In this document: in pieces, positions 27,758 to 36,341 of the stretch
How the letters are laid out: every line of letters begins with the position of its first letter
Position numbering within the stretch: position 1 is the stretch's first letter
Source: Mycolicibacterium goodii
GTDB lineage: Bacteria > Actinomycetota > Actinomycetes > Mycobacteriales > Mycobacteriaceae
NCBI RefSeq assembly: GCF_001187505.1
Contig: NZ_CP012150.1
Coordinates: 1,798,001 to 1,862,000 of the forward strand
Direction: 5' to 3'
DNA: 64,000 nucleotides
Notes under the pieces: generated by a model
Databases searched by the model: none
Told to the model about the DNA's origin: nothing
The model's input: only the letters and a program-made list of their open reading frames with translations
Program-made: the position numbers and the translations under genes

Positions 27758-28649
27758 GCACACACCCCTCATCATCGGGATCAACGTCAACGAAGGCACG
27801 GCCCGCGACCCGAATCCGCATGTGCCCTATACCCCGGAGGAGATCGCCGAGGTCGCGGCGCGGAGCGCACAGGCCGGCGCGTCGGTCATGCACTTCCACG
27901 CCCGGCATCGCGACGGCAGCATGGATCACACGGCGGCAGGCTATGCGGCAGTGGTCCGTGCGGTTCGGGCCCGGTGCGATCTCCTGCTGGCCCCCTCGAT
28001 GGCCAACGTCGCGGGCTACGACGTCGAGCAGCGGTTGTCCAATATCGTTCCCAATCAGGCTGATCCCCGGACCCGGGTGGATCTGCTGCCGATCGACATG
28101 GGCTGCGCCAACATGGATCTGTTCGATCCGCAGACCAAGGAATACCGCAGTACGGACCGGGTTTTCGTCAACGACGTGGCAACCCAGACCACGCTGCTCG
28201 ATCGGTGCCGAAGCCTGGGACTGACGCCCTATCTGGCGTCGTTCAACATCAGTTGGACCAGAGCGATCCTGGCTCACGCTGCCGCAGGGCGGGTGCCGCG
28301 ACCCGCTGCCATCGTCTTCGTGCTCGGCGGCGACGAGTTCGTCGCCGCGCATCCGACGACACCAGAGGGGCTGAGAGCACAAGTCCGGATGCTGCCTGCC
28401 GACTTTCCCGCCCAATGGCTGGTGTCGAGTTACCGCGGCGACGTTCTGACCATTGCCGACGAAATCATCGGCGCGGGCGGCCACATCGTGGTTGGGGTCG
28501 GCGACTATGCCCATTCCGAGCGTAACCATCCGACCACTCCCGACCTCGTGGCCGAGGTGGCCGCGATCGGACGACGCCACCACAGGAATCCGGCGACCGT
28601 CGCCGAGGCACGAGAATTGTTAGGAGTAGCGCGTCATGCGCATCGTTGA
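27750..28649 (+). CDS. BKACE (DUF849) beta-keto acid cleavage enzyme, copy 1
   Basis: A 299-aa TIM-barrel protein of the BKACE family (3-keto-5-aminohexanoate cleavage type), which condenses a beta-keto acid with acetyl-CoA and splits it to acetoacetate and a new CoA ester. The family's zinc-binding HxHxR is present (MHFHARHRDG, His48 and His50). The later position where relatives have a Glu ligand (V-G-x-E-D) reads VGVGDYAHSERN here, Gly instead of Glu. A second, divergent BKACE lies 2.5 kb downstream with the opposite change. It overlaps both neighbours, so it is co-translated. Confidence 0.8.
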   Translation: MSEHTPLIIGINVNEGTARDPNPHVPYTPEEIAEVAARSAQAGASVMHFHARHRDGSMDHTAAGYAAVVRAVRARCDLLLAPSMANVAGYDVEQRLSNIVPNQADPRTRVDLLPIDMGCANMDLFDPQTKEYRSTDRVFVNDVATQTTLLDRCRSLGLTPYLASFNISWTRAILAHAAAGRVPRPAAIVFVLGGDEFVAAHPTTPEGLRAQVRMLPADFPAQWLVSSYRGDVLTIADEIIGAGGHIVVGVGDYAHSERNHPTTPDLVAEVAAIGRRHHRNPATVAEARELLGVARHAHR

Positions 28650-29064
28650 GCGCACCGATGACCGTCCGAAGCCGGTGTATCGCCGTGGAAGCCGCACCAT
28701 ATGGGTGACGGACTCGGTGGCATTCGGCTCACCTGCCATGGCCGGTGACGTGATGGTCACCGGCTCACATGGCGGCCGAAGTGCGGGCGAGTATGCGGCC
28801 GGCTACGGCGTTGCCGTGCTGGTCTGCAATGACGCCGGGCGCGGTAAGAACGATGCGGGCATCGCAGGTTTGGCCGCCGTAGATGCCCACAACATCGCAG
28901 GCGTCGGAGTCAGCCACGACAGCGCCCGGATCGGCGACGGAGACGATGTGTGGGAGAACGGGCGCATCAGCTACGTCAACGACCGGGCGGCAGCACTGGG
29001 TCTGACAGTTGGCGCCCTCGTGAGCGACGCCCTGCTACGACTCGTCGACGAAGAAAGACTCTGA
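28636..29064 (+). CDS. Unknown-family protein, paralogue A of adjacent pair
   Basis: A 142-aa protein of no family I recognise. Visible features: a beta-rich start, then SHGGRSAGEYAAGYGVAVLV, NDAGRGKNDAGIAGLAAVD, and VSHDSARIGDGDDVWENG, with an alternating hydrophobic pattern suggesting an alpha/beta fold. The very next gene encodes a clear paralogue (shared NDAG.GK, DAG/AGVAGL, VSH.SA.I and N..AA.LG). Lying between the BKACE and DhaK-like genes with overlapping frames, it is probably an enzyme subunit of the same pathway. No signal or membrane segment. Confidence 0.6.
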   Translation: MRIVERTDDRPKPVYRRGSRTIWVTDSVAFGSPAMAGDVMVTGSHGGRSAGEYAAGYGVAVLVCNDAGRGKNDAGIAGLAAVDAHNIAGVGVSHDSARIGDGDDVWENGRISYVNDRAAALGLTVGALVSDALLRLVDEERL

Positions 29065-29066
29065 TC

Positions 29067-29498
29067 ATGCATCGAGACACCGTTTGGGAACATAAGGGAG
29101 TTCGAATCATTCTGCTGGACAGCATCTCCCAAATCGAAGACTCCGACAGAGGGGCCATTGTGGTGGCGGGATCGAACGGAGGTCGAGAATCAGGCCATGT
29201 CGGGGTGGCCGCAGGCTGTGCTCTGGTCATCCTCAACGACGCAGGCATCGGAAAAGACCGCGCCGGAGTGGCAGGTCTGGAACTTCTTGACCAGCAACAT
29301 ATTCCCGGAGCAACGGTCAGCCACATGTCGGCGGAGATATCGAGTGGGCACGACACCTGGATCAACGGGGTGGTGTCGGTGACGAACACGCGGGCTGCCC
29401 AACTCGGCATCAAGCCCGGCGACCGGGTGAAAGAAGCGGTGACCGCGCTCGCCGAACGATTTGCCGCCTCGGCGCCGACCCTGGAAGGCAACCGATGA
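29067..29498 (+). CDS. Unknown-family protein, paralogue B of adjacent pair
   Basis: A 143-aa paralogue of the preceding gene, 2 bases downstream of it. Matching blocks in the same order are SNGGRESGHVGVAAGCALVI, NDAGIGKDRAGVAGLELLD, TVSHMSAEISSGHDTWINGV and TRAAQLGIKPGDRVKEAV. The conserved Asn-Asp-Ala-Gly, Lys-Asp/Asn-x-Ala-Gly and Ser-His positions look like active-site residues. Two non-identical, co-translated copies suggest a heteromeric complex. Function unknown; its stop overlaps the DhaK-like start. Confidence 0.6.
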   Translation: MHRDTVWEHKGVRIILLDSISQIEDSDRGAIVVAGSNGGRESGHVGVAAGCALVILNDAGIGKDRAGVAGLELLDQQHIPGATVSHMSAEISSGHDTWINGVVSVTNTRAAQLGIKPGDRVKEAVTALAERFAASAPTLEGNR

Positions 29499-30502
29499 CA
29501 AGCTACTTGATGAACCAACCACACGGCATGGTGTCGGAGGCGGTCGAGGGCTTCGTCAGCAGCCATCCGGACATCGTTCGGGTCCACCGTGATCCGCTGT
29601 ACGTCAGCAGAACGACGCGGCCGGCACCCGACAAGGTCACGCTGGTCTCCGGCGGCGGCTCGGGACATGAGCCGCTGCACACCGGATTCGTCGGCACCGG
29701 CATGCTCGACGCCGCGGTACCCGGGGCCGTGTTCTCCAGTCCCACAGCCATTCAGGTGCGCGCCGCGATCGAAGACGTCGGCTCCACGGCCGGCACTGTG
29801 CTGATCGTGAAGAACTACACCGGCGACGTGCTGAACTTCTCTGTCGCAGCGGAACTCCTCCAGGGCAGCCACGATATCGAGACGGTCCTGGTGGACGATG
29901 ACCTGGCGACCAAGAACAGCGCCGAACACGACCTCGGCGGCCGAGGGACGGCGGCGGTCGTGGTGGTCGAAAAGGCCTGCGGCGCTGCGGCCGAAGCCGG
30001 CGCCACCCTGACGCAGGTCCGCGACCTCGGCCGCGACATCGTCGCCCGGTCGGCCACCCTGAGCGCAGCATTCGACGCCTGCACCAATCCGCTGACCGGA
30101 AGAAGATCCTTCGAGCTGCAACCCGGCGAGCTCGAGTTCGGTATCGGAATCCACGGCGAACGAGGAATCGAGACCCGAACCAAGGTTGCCGCCGACGAAC
30201 TGGTGGACTCCCTGCTGGCGCCGATCGTGGACCACCTCTCGATGGGCCGGGGCGATCGTGCGCTACTCATCGTCAACGGCCTCGGCGCCACCCACCCCCT
30301 GGAACTGGCCGTGGCCGCCCGCGCCGCGCGCAGGCAACTGCAGGGATGCGGTATCGGCATCGCCCGGTCATTGGTCGGGAACTACGTCACCGCGCTGGAT
30401 ATGCATGGCGTGTCCCTGACCCTGACGGCGGTGGATGACACGCTCATCGACCTTTGGGACGCACCCGTTCGCACGGCCGCCTTGACCTGGGGACAGGCAT
30501 GA
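29495..30502 (+). CDS. DhaK-like dihydroxyacetone/ketose kinase subunit
   Basis: A 335-aa DhaK-family protein, the substrate-binding half of a two-subunit ketose kinase. GGGSGHEPLHTGFVGTGMLD (about residues 53-72) with IVKNYTGDVLNFS is the DhaK signature. GIGIHGERG places the His that binds substrate as a hemiaminal at residue 220. The DhaL subunit is encoded directly downstream. No DhaM phosphotransfer gene is in the window, so ATP is the likely donor. Family members also phosphorylate erythrulose and other C4-C5 ketoses, which suits a sugar-acid island better than glycerol metabolism. Confidence 0.88.
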   Translation: MTSYLMNQPHGMVSEAVEGFVSSHPDIVRVHRDPLYVSRTTRPAPDKVTLVSGGGSGHEPLHTGFVGTGMLDAAVPGAVFSSPTAIQVRAAIEDVGSTAGTVLIVKNYTGDVLNFSVAAELLQGSHDIETVLVDDDLATKNSAEHDLGGRGTAAVVVVEKACGAAAEAGATLTQVRDLGRDIVARSATLSAAFDACTNPLTGRRSFELQPGELEFGIGIHGERGIETRTKVAADELVDSLLAPIVDHLSMGRGDRALLIVNGLGATHPLELAVAARAARRQLQGCGIGIARSLVGNYVTALDMHGVSLTLTAVDDTLIDLWDAPVRTAALTWGQA

Positions 30503-31128
30503 CGAGGAAACGAGAGGACGCTATGACCGCGACGGCCGAGGATATCCGCCGGTGGATCCTCACCTTCACCGACAAGGTGATCGACGCCGAGGACCAGCTC
30601 ACTGAACTCGACCGGCTGGCCGGTGACGGGGACTTCGGATGGAACGTCTCGAGTGCGCTTCGCCGAGCCCGGCCACATGTCGAGGCAGCCACCGCCGGGC
30701 CCGCCGACATCCTCGCGCCGGTCACCGATGCATTTCTCGCCGCCGGCGGCACCAGCGGTGCGCTGTTCGGACTGTGGTTCGGCAGCCTCGCGGCCACGAA
30801 CGCTCCGGTGTGGCCGGTCGGCGATCTCGCCGATGCGGTGCTGTCCGCAACCGACGCGGTACGCAGGCTGGGCGGCGCTGACGTGGGCGACAGGACGATG
30901 GTCGACGCCATGGTGCCCGCAGGTACGGCGCTCGAAGCTGCGGCTCCGCACGGCTGGGACGCAGCCCTTTCCGCCGCGGCAACGGCCGCCCACGATGGTG
31001 CCGAATCCACCAGAGGTCTCGTCGCCCGGCGCGGGCGAGCGAGCTACGTCGGGAAAAAGGCAAACGGGGTAACAGATCCCGGCGCGCTGACGATCGCCTG
31101 GTTCTTTGCGGCCGGGGAGCGCCGATGA
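30499..31128 (+). CDS. DhaL-like kinase nucleotide-binding subunit
   Basis: A 209-aa all-helical DhaL-type subunit. The Mg-ADP ligands DGDFGWN (Asp-Gly-Asp-x-Gly-x-Asn), GGTSGALFG, GDRTMVDAM and the C-terminal GRASYVGKKANGVTDPGA are all present. The ATG at 30499 overlaps the DhaK stop as ATGA; a second ATG at 30523 has a better AGAGGA ribosome site and would remove 8 residues. It forms one kinase with the upstream DhaK-like protein. Confidence 0.88.
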   Translation: MTRKREDAMTATAEDIRRWILTFTDKVIDAEDQLTELDRLAGDGDFGWNVSSALRRARPHVEAATAGPADILAPVTDAFLAAGGTSGALFGLWFGSLAATNAPVWPVGDLADAVLSATDAVRRLGGADVGDRTMVDAMVPAGTALEAAAPHGWDAALSAAATAAHDGAESTRGLVARRGRASYVGKKANGVTDPGALTIAWFFAAGERR

Positions 31129-32036
31129 CCTTGCCGTCTGACCGGGTCATCATCACCGTCGCACCGACAGGCGGATATCACACCCGGCTCACTCATCCGT
31201 TTGTCCCGATCCATCCAGCCGAGATCGCCGCTGATGTGATCCGCTGCTGCGGCGCGGGCGCAGGCGTCGCGGCCCTCCATGCACGCCGCGCCGACGGCCA
31301 GGCAACGTGCTCGGCGCAGGTGTACCGCGAGATGAACACCAGGATCCGCGCACACAGCGATATCGTCCTCAACAACTCGACCGGCGGTGGCATCAACGGC
31401 GACCTACTGCGGGTGCGCGAGGACGGTTCCCGCTGCATCGACTGGGGCGCCCGTCTGGACGGGCTCGGCGGCGGCGCCGACATCTGCACCCTCGACGCGG
31501 TGACCGCATACATCGGCGCACCCGACGGCACCGAGGTGCTCATGGACACTCCCACCCACCGGGCCGTCGAACTGCTCCAGGCCATGACCGACCGCGGAAT
31601 CAAACCGGAGTTCGAGGCATTCAGCACCGCGCATCTGACCACCGAAATCGCCCAACTACTCCAGCGTGGCCACGACCCGGCACCCCACATCGTCAATATC
31701 GTGCTCGGGCTGGACACCTCGTTCCAGAATGCGCTTCCCTACACGTCCCGCCACCTGCACGACATGATCGACGCCGTTCCCCCGGACAGCGTGGTCAGCG
31801 TCAGCGTGAACGGCGAGCACCAGCTGCCGGCGCTCACCCACGCACTCAGCCTGGGTGCCCACGTCCGGGTCGGCATCGAGGACCACGGCTATCTCGCAGG
31901 CGAGCCCGTCGAGAATGCCGCCTTGGTGGAACGGATCGTGAGCATCGCCGAGGCGCTGGGACGCACGCCCGCGTCACCGGCCGAAGCCCGTGGGCTCCTC
32001 GGTATCGGCGTCCGCGAAGGAGTTACAAGTGCCTGA
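31125..32036 (+). CDS. BKACE (DUF849) beta-keto acid cleavage enzyme, copy 2
   Basis: A 303-aa BKACE-family TIM barrel. Family marks are TVAPTGG near the start, NSTGGG after beta-3, KPEFEAF, and GAHVRVGIEDHGY, which keeps the Glu expected as zinc ligand. The usual HxHxR after beta-2 reads AALHARRADG: the first His is Ala50, while the second (His52) and the Arg remain. Copy 1 shows the reverse pattern, keeping both His but lacking the Glu. The two are clearly diverged paralogues and may handle different keto acids or form a mixed oligomer. Confidence 0.8.
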   Translation: MTLPSDRVIITVAPTGGYHTRLTHPFVPIHPAEIAADVIRCCGAGAGVAALHARRADGQATCSAQVYREMNTRIRAHSDIVLNNSTGGGINGDLLRVREDGSRCIDWGARLDGLGGGADICTLDAVTAYIGAPDGTEVLMDTPTHRAVELLQAMTDRGIKPEFEAFSTAHLTTEIAQLLQRGHDPAPHIVNIVLGLDTSFQNALPYTSRHLHDMIDAVPPDSVVSVSVNGEHQLPALTHALSLGAHVRVGIEDHGYLAGEPVENAALVERIVSIAEALGRTPASPAEARGLLGIGVREGVTSA

Positions 32037-33744
32037 CCGCCGCGCGTTGCGCTCACAAGAATGGTTCGGTGGCAACGACCTCAACGGGTTCATCCATCGG
32101 TCGTGGATGAAAAACCAGGGCGCCCCCGACCGCATGTTCGATGGCAGGCCAGTGATCGGCATCTGCAACACGTTCTCCGATCTGACGCCATGTAACGGAC
32201 ATTTCCGCGATCTCGCCGACTGTGTCAAACAGGGCGTGCTGGAGGCCGGAGGGTTCCCCGTCGAGTTTCCGGTGACCTCTCTCGGCGAGACGATCGTGCG
32301 CCCCACCACGATGTTGTTGCGAAACCTGGTGTCGATGGATGTCGAAGAATCGTTGCGCGCCAATCCGATCGACGGTGTGGTGCTGTTGTGCGGATGTGAC
32401 AAGACCACTCCCGCCCTGCTGATGGGGGCCGCCAGCTGCGACCTGCCGACCATCGTCGTGTCCGGCGGTCCGATGCTGTCAGGGCGGTATCGCGGTCAAC
32501 CCGCCGGCAGTGGCACCACGATGTTCGCGATGAGTGAGGAAGTCCGCGCCGGACGGATGACCGAGTGCGAGTTCCGGTCCGCCGAAACTGCGCTGGCCCG
32601 ATCGGCCGGTCACTGCAACACGATGGGAACTGCCTCGACGATGGCCGCCATGGTCGAGGCGCTCGGCCTCTCGCTCAGCGGCAACGCCGCCATTCCTGCC
32701 GTGGACGCCCGCCGCAAACTGTTGGCGCGAGAATCGGGTGTCCGTGCCGTCGGGCTCGTCGAGCAGAACGTCACGATGTCAGACATCGTGACCCGGCGGG
32801 CGTTTGAGAACGCAATCCGGGTCAACGCCGCGATCGGCGGTTCCACCAACGCGATTCTTCATCTGCTGGCGCTGGCGGGCCGCCTCGGTGTACCCCTGGA
32901 CCTCGATGACTTCGACACCGTCGCCCGCGGGATCCCGCTCCTGGTGGATCTGATGCCCGCCGGCCGGCACCTCATGGAGGACTTCTTCTACGCGGGCGGA
33001 CTGCCTGCGGTGATGCGTGAACTCGGCGACCTCCTGTACGACATCCCGACGGTCGGCGGTGCGACCCTGCACGCCGACGTCGCCGACGCAGACCGGTGGA
33101 ACGACAGCGTCATTCGCGACCTGGACAACCCCTTGCTTACGGACGCAGGGATCACGGTCCTGCGGGGCAATCTCGCTCCACACGGCGCGGTGATCAAACC
33201 CGCCGCGGCGAGCCCCGAGTTGCTCCGGCATGTGGGTCCGGCACTGGTGTTCGACGGGATGGACGATCTACGGGCCCGAATCGACGACCCTGACCTCGCC
33301 GTCGGGCCTGACACCGTGCTGGTGCTGCGCAATGCAGGCCCGCGGGGGTATCCGGGAATGCCCGAGGTGGGCAACCTTCCACTCCCCAAAAAGCTGCTCC
33401 AGCAAGGAATCAAAGACATGGTTCGGATATCGGACGCCCGGATGAGTGGAACCGCCTTCGGCACAGTGGTGTTGCACGCGGCGCCCGAGGCCGCGGTGGG
33501 CGGTCCGCTGGCCGCGGTACGCGACGGTGACCTGATCGCCCTGGACGTCGCCCGCGGCACACTCGAACTGCGGCTACCGGCCGACGTCATCACCTCTCGC
33601 CTGGCGACACACCGGAGCCCCGAACCACCGGAGTCGGGCTACGCACGCCTGTATACCCAGCACGTGCTCCAGGCCGACCGCGGAGCCGACTTCGACTTTC
33701 TGATCGGCCGGCGCAGCGCCGCAGTAGCCGGAGACAACCACTGA
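32029..33744 (+). CDS. IlvD/Edd-family sugar-acid dehydratase (arabinonate dehydratase-like)
   Basis: A 571-aa Fe-S dehydratase from GTG at 32029. The opening LRSQEWFGGNDLNGFIHRSW is typical of the pentonate dehydratase branch, not of dihydroxy-acid dehydratase IlvD. The cluster Cys residues are at 55 (TPCNGH), 123 (CGCDKTTPA) and 196 (HCNTMG); this spacing (68 and 73) is the same as in characterised L-arabinonate dehydratase. The reaction is loss of water from a sugar acid to a 2-keto-3-deoxy acid. This is the clearest clue that the island degrades an aldonate-type acid. It overlaps the BKACE-2 gene by 8 bases. Confidence 0.87.
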   Translation: MPDRRALRSQEWFGGNDLNGFIHRSWMKNQGAPDRMFDGRPVIGICNTFSDLTPCNGHFRDLADCVKQGVLEAGGFPVEFPVTSLGETIVRPTTMLLRNLVSMDVEESLRANPIDGVVLLCGCDKTTPALLMGAASCDLPTIVVSGGPMLSGRYRGQPAGSGTTMFAMSEEVRAGRMTECEFRSAETALARSAGHCNTMGTASTMAAMVEALGLSLSGNAAIPAVDARRKLLARESGVRAVGLVEQNVTMSDIVTRRAFENAIRVNAAIGGSTNAILHLLALAGRLGVPLDLDDFDTVARGIPLLVDLMPAGRHLMEDFFYAGGLPAVMRELGDLLYDIPTVGGATLHADVADADRWNDSVIRDLDNPLLTDAGITVLRGNLAPHGAVIKPAAASPELLRHVGPALVFDGMDDLRARIDDPDLAVGPDTVLVLRNAGPRGYPGMPEVGNLPLPKKLLQQGIKDMVRISDARMSGTAFGTVVLHAAPEAAVGGPLAAVRDGDLIALDVARGTLELRLPADVITSRLATHRSPEPPESGYARLYTQHVLQADRGADFDFLIGRRSAAVAGDNH

Positions 33745-33745
33745 G

Positions 33746-34483
33746 ATGGGACAGGTCATCGTCGTCACCGGAGCCGGCAGCGGGATCGGGCTCGCAATCA
33801 GCCGCGAACTGCTGCGCCGCGGACATGACGTCGTGCTCGCCGGTAGGCGGGCGGACGCACTGACGGCCGCCGCCGACGGACATCCCCACGCACTGCCGCT
33901 GGCCGCCGACGTCACCTCACCGGATTCGGTCCGCGACCTCTTCCGGGTGGTGGCAGACACGTTCGGCCGTGTCGACGTATTGGTCAACAACGCAGGGGTT
34001 TTCGGCCCGGCCGCGCGAATCGACCAACTCGGCGACGCGGATTGGCGCCACGTCTGGGAAACCAACGTCAGCGGCGCCGTGTACTGCGCCAGGGAGGCGA
34101 GCACCCTGATGATCGGCCAGTCCCCGCCGGGCGGCCGGATCATCAACAACGGCTCGCTGTCCGCTCATCGGCCCAGACCACAGAGCCTGGCGTACACCGT
34201 CACCAAACACGCCGTGAGCGGGCTGACCGCGTCGATGGCTCTGGACCTGCGCGATCACAACATCGCGGTCACCCAGATCGACATCGGCAATGCCGCGACG
34301 GCGATGACCGCCGGCATCGGTCACGCCGCGCTTCAACCCGACGGCAGCAGGCGCGCCGAATCGACCATCGACGCTGGGCATGTCGCGACGACCGTGGCTC
34401 ACATCGCCGAACTACCGTTGGACGTCGCGATACCGACGATCACGGTGATGGCCACCGCCATGCCCTACGCCGGGCGCGGGTGA
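33746..34483 (+). CDS. SDR-family dehydrogenase, second in island
   Basis: A 245-aa short-chain dehydrogenase with TGAGSGIG (residues 8-15), AGRR after beta-2 suggesting NADP preference, NNAG at about 90, catalytic Ser in NNGSLSAHRPRP, and YTVTK as the Tyr/Lys motif. The C-terminus lacks the common VDGG ending and reads TVMATAMPYAGRG. It is last in the plus-strand operon, 1 base after the dehydratase and convergent with the IclR gene 1 base away. The substrate is unknown. Confidence 0.87.
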   Translation: MGQVIVVTGAGSGIGLAISRELLRRGHDVVLAGRRADALTAAADGHPHALPLAADVTSPDSVRDLFRVVADTFGRVDVLVNNAGVFGPAARIDQLGDADWRHVWETNVSGAVYCAREASTLMIGQSPPGGRIINNGSLSAHRPRPQSLAYTVTKHAVSGLTASMALDLRDHNIAVTQIDIGNAATAMTAGIGHAALQPDGSRRAESTIDAGHVATTVAHIAELPLDVAIPTITVMATAMPYAGRG

Positions 34484-34484
34484 T

Positions 34485-35270
34485 TCACGAGCCTCGCAGA
34501 ACGGGCCGGACGATCGACCGTGCGGCGGCCAATTCACGGCTGACCGCGATGGCCGTGGTCCGGACGGCGGCATCCATCTTGCCCATGTTGAAACGCCCGG
34601 CGCGACCCGACATCGACACCGCGGCAAGCACTTCCGACCCCGGACCCAGGATGGGTGCCGCAACGCCGACAACCCCGGTGACGGCTTCCTGCCGATCGAA
34701 GGCCACCCCGCGCCGCCTGATCATTTTCAGTTCGGCGTCGAGCGCGGTGCGACTGGTCACCGTGCACTCGGTGAAGCGCTTGAGCTCGGCTGGGAACTGC
34801 ACGCAACCGTCGGCGGTGAAAGCCAGAATGGCCTTGCCCGATGCGCTCGCGTGCGCGGGCCAGCGACCTCCGGAATGCTGCGGGAGCCGAGGTCCTTCCA
34901 CACCGCGCAGCATCTCCAGGTGCACGACGTCGAAGCCGTCCAGCAGGGCGATACCGACGTTGTGCTGGGTCGCTTCATGCAGCGCCGACAGGTGCCGCTT
35001 GGCGGCCTCGCGGAGGTCGCGCTGTCGGGGGACTGCCTCCCCGATCTCGAACAACAGCAGCCCGGGCCGGTAGTCGCGGCCGTCGCGCTCCAGCAGGCCG
35101 ACCCGAACCAGGTCGCCCACCATTCGGTAGACCGTCGACTTGGGCAGACCGGTGCGGCGCGTGAGCGCAGCAGCGCTCAACGTGCCGCTACCGGTCCGAA
35201 ACTGCTTGAGTATCTCGGTGGCCCGGCCGATAGCGGTGAACTCGCCGTCGTCGCGATGTGCCGGACTCAT
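34485..35270 (-). CDS. IclR-family transcriptional regulator
   Basis: A 261-aa IclR protein. The winged helix-turn-helix is at the N-terminus (ILKQFRTGSGTLSAAALTRR, then TGLPKSTVYRMVGDLVRVGL, about residues 25-64), followed by the effector domain with the typical PAHASASGKAILAF and GVVGVAAPILG. IclR regulators of catabolic operons respond to a pathway acid. It lies between the plus-strand operon and the minus-strand aldolase/aldehyde dehydrogenase pair and probably controls both, possibly through the TTCCCGATnATCGGGAA sites at 24875, 24902 and 26376. The ATG at 35270 was chosen because the conserved region begins just after it. Confidence 0.9.
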   Translation of the reverse strand: MSPAHRDDGEFTAIGRATEILKQFRTGSGTLSAAALTRRTGLPKSTVYRMVGDLVRVGLLERDGRDYRPGLLLFEIGEAVPRQRDLREAAKRHLSALHEATQHNVGIALLDGFDVVHLEMLRGVEGPRLPQHSGGRWPAHASASGKAILAFTADGCVQFPAELKRFTECTVTSRTALDAELKMIRRRGVAFDRQEAVTGVVGVAAPILGPGSEVLAAVSMSGRAGRFNMGKMDAAVRTTAIAVSRELAAARSIVRPVLRGS

Positions 35271-35334
35271 GGCCGTATTGTGCAGATCGGCCGCACCGAT
35301 GTCGACGGTGACGTCACACGGACCGGATCGCTGT

Positions 35335-36341
35335 TCACCGGGCGGCGAGCAGGTCGAGCGCGATATCGGACAACATGTCCTCCTGACCACCCACCAGAGA
35401 CCGTTTGCCCACCTCGACCAGGATCTCGCGGGCGGTGAGGCCGTAATGCTCAGCCGTCGCCTCGGCATGGCGCAAGAAGCTGGAATACACACCGGTGTGG
35501 CCGAGGGTGAGCGTCTCACGGTCCACCTGCACCGGCCGGTCGATCAGCGGCCGGACCAGGTCGTCGGCGGCATCCTGCACGGCGGCCAGGTCACAACCAT
35601 GCTGCCAACCCGCAAGATCCGCCACCGCGATGAAGGCCTCGAGTGGGCAGTTGCCTGCGCCGGCACCGAGGCCGGCCGCGACGCGTCGACTCGCAGCGCA
35701 CCGTGTTCCACCGCCACCACACTGTTGGCGACGGCCAATGACAGATTCTGATGTGCGTGGATCCCGATCTCGGTGTCGGGAGAAAGCACCTGCCGATAGG
35801 CGTCGACTCGTTGTGCCACACCGTCCATGGTCAGATGGCCGGCGGAATCGGTGATGTAGACACAATGGGCGCCATACGATTCCATCAAGCGGGCCTGCTC
35901 GGCCAGTGCACCGGGCGGCGCCATGTGACTCATCATCAGGAATCCGCTGACGTCCATACCGAGTTCACGGGCGAACGAGATGTGTTGAGCGGACACATCG
36001 GCCTCGGTGCAGTGCGTGGCGATCCGGACCGACCGTACGCCGAGGTCGAATGCTCTGCGCAGATCGGCGACGGTCCCGATGCCTGGCACCAACAATGACG
36101 TCAGCCGAGCTTGGGTGACAGTTTCACCTGCCACCCGCAGCCACTCCCAATCGGTGTGGCTGCCGGGGCCGTAGGTGAGCGAGCTGCCCGCAAGTCCGTC
36201 GCCATGCGTGACCTCGAGTGCCGCGACGCCGGCCGCGTCGAGGGCGGCGACCACCGCCCGCAGATCTGTGAGAGCTATGCGATGTCGCAGCGCGTGCATG
36301 CCGTCGCGCAAGGTGACATCTTGGACGTAAACCCTGGTCAT
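35335..36341 (-). pseudogene. 4-hydroxy-2-oxovalerate aldolase (MhpE/DmpG type), frameshifted
   Basis: The first 220 or so codons from ATG at 36341 read as a DmpG-type aldolase ([17 protein letters not shown]; metal motif [10 protein letters not shown]), which splits 4-hydroxy-2-oxoacids to pyruvate and an aldehyde. After [11 protein letters not shown] (about 35677) the frame breaks: one base appears to be missing where the family has [11 protein letters not shown]. The rest ([20 protein letters not shown] to DLLAAR) continues in another frame to 35335. Without the shift the length would be normal (about 335 aa). Either a recent inactivation or a sequence error. Confidence 0.85.
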
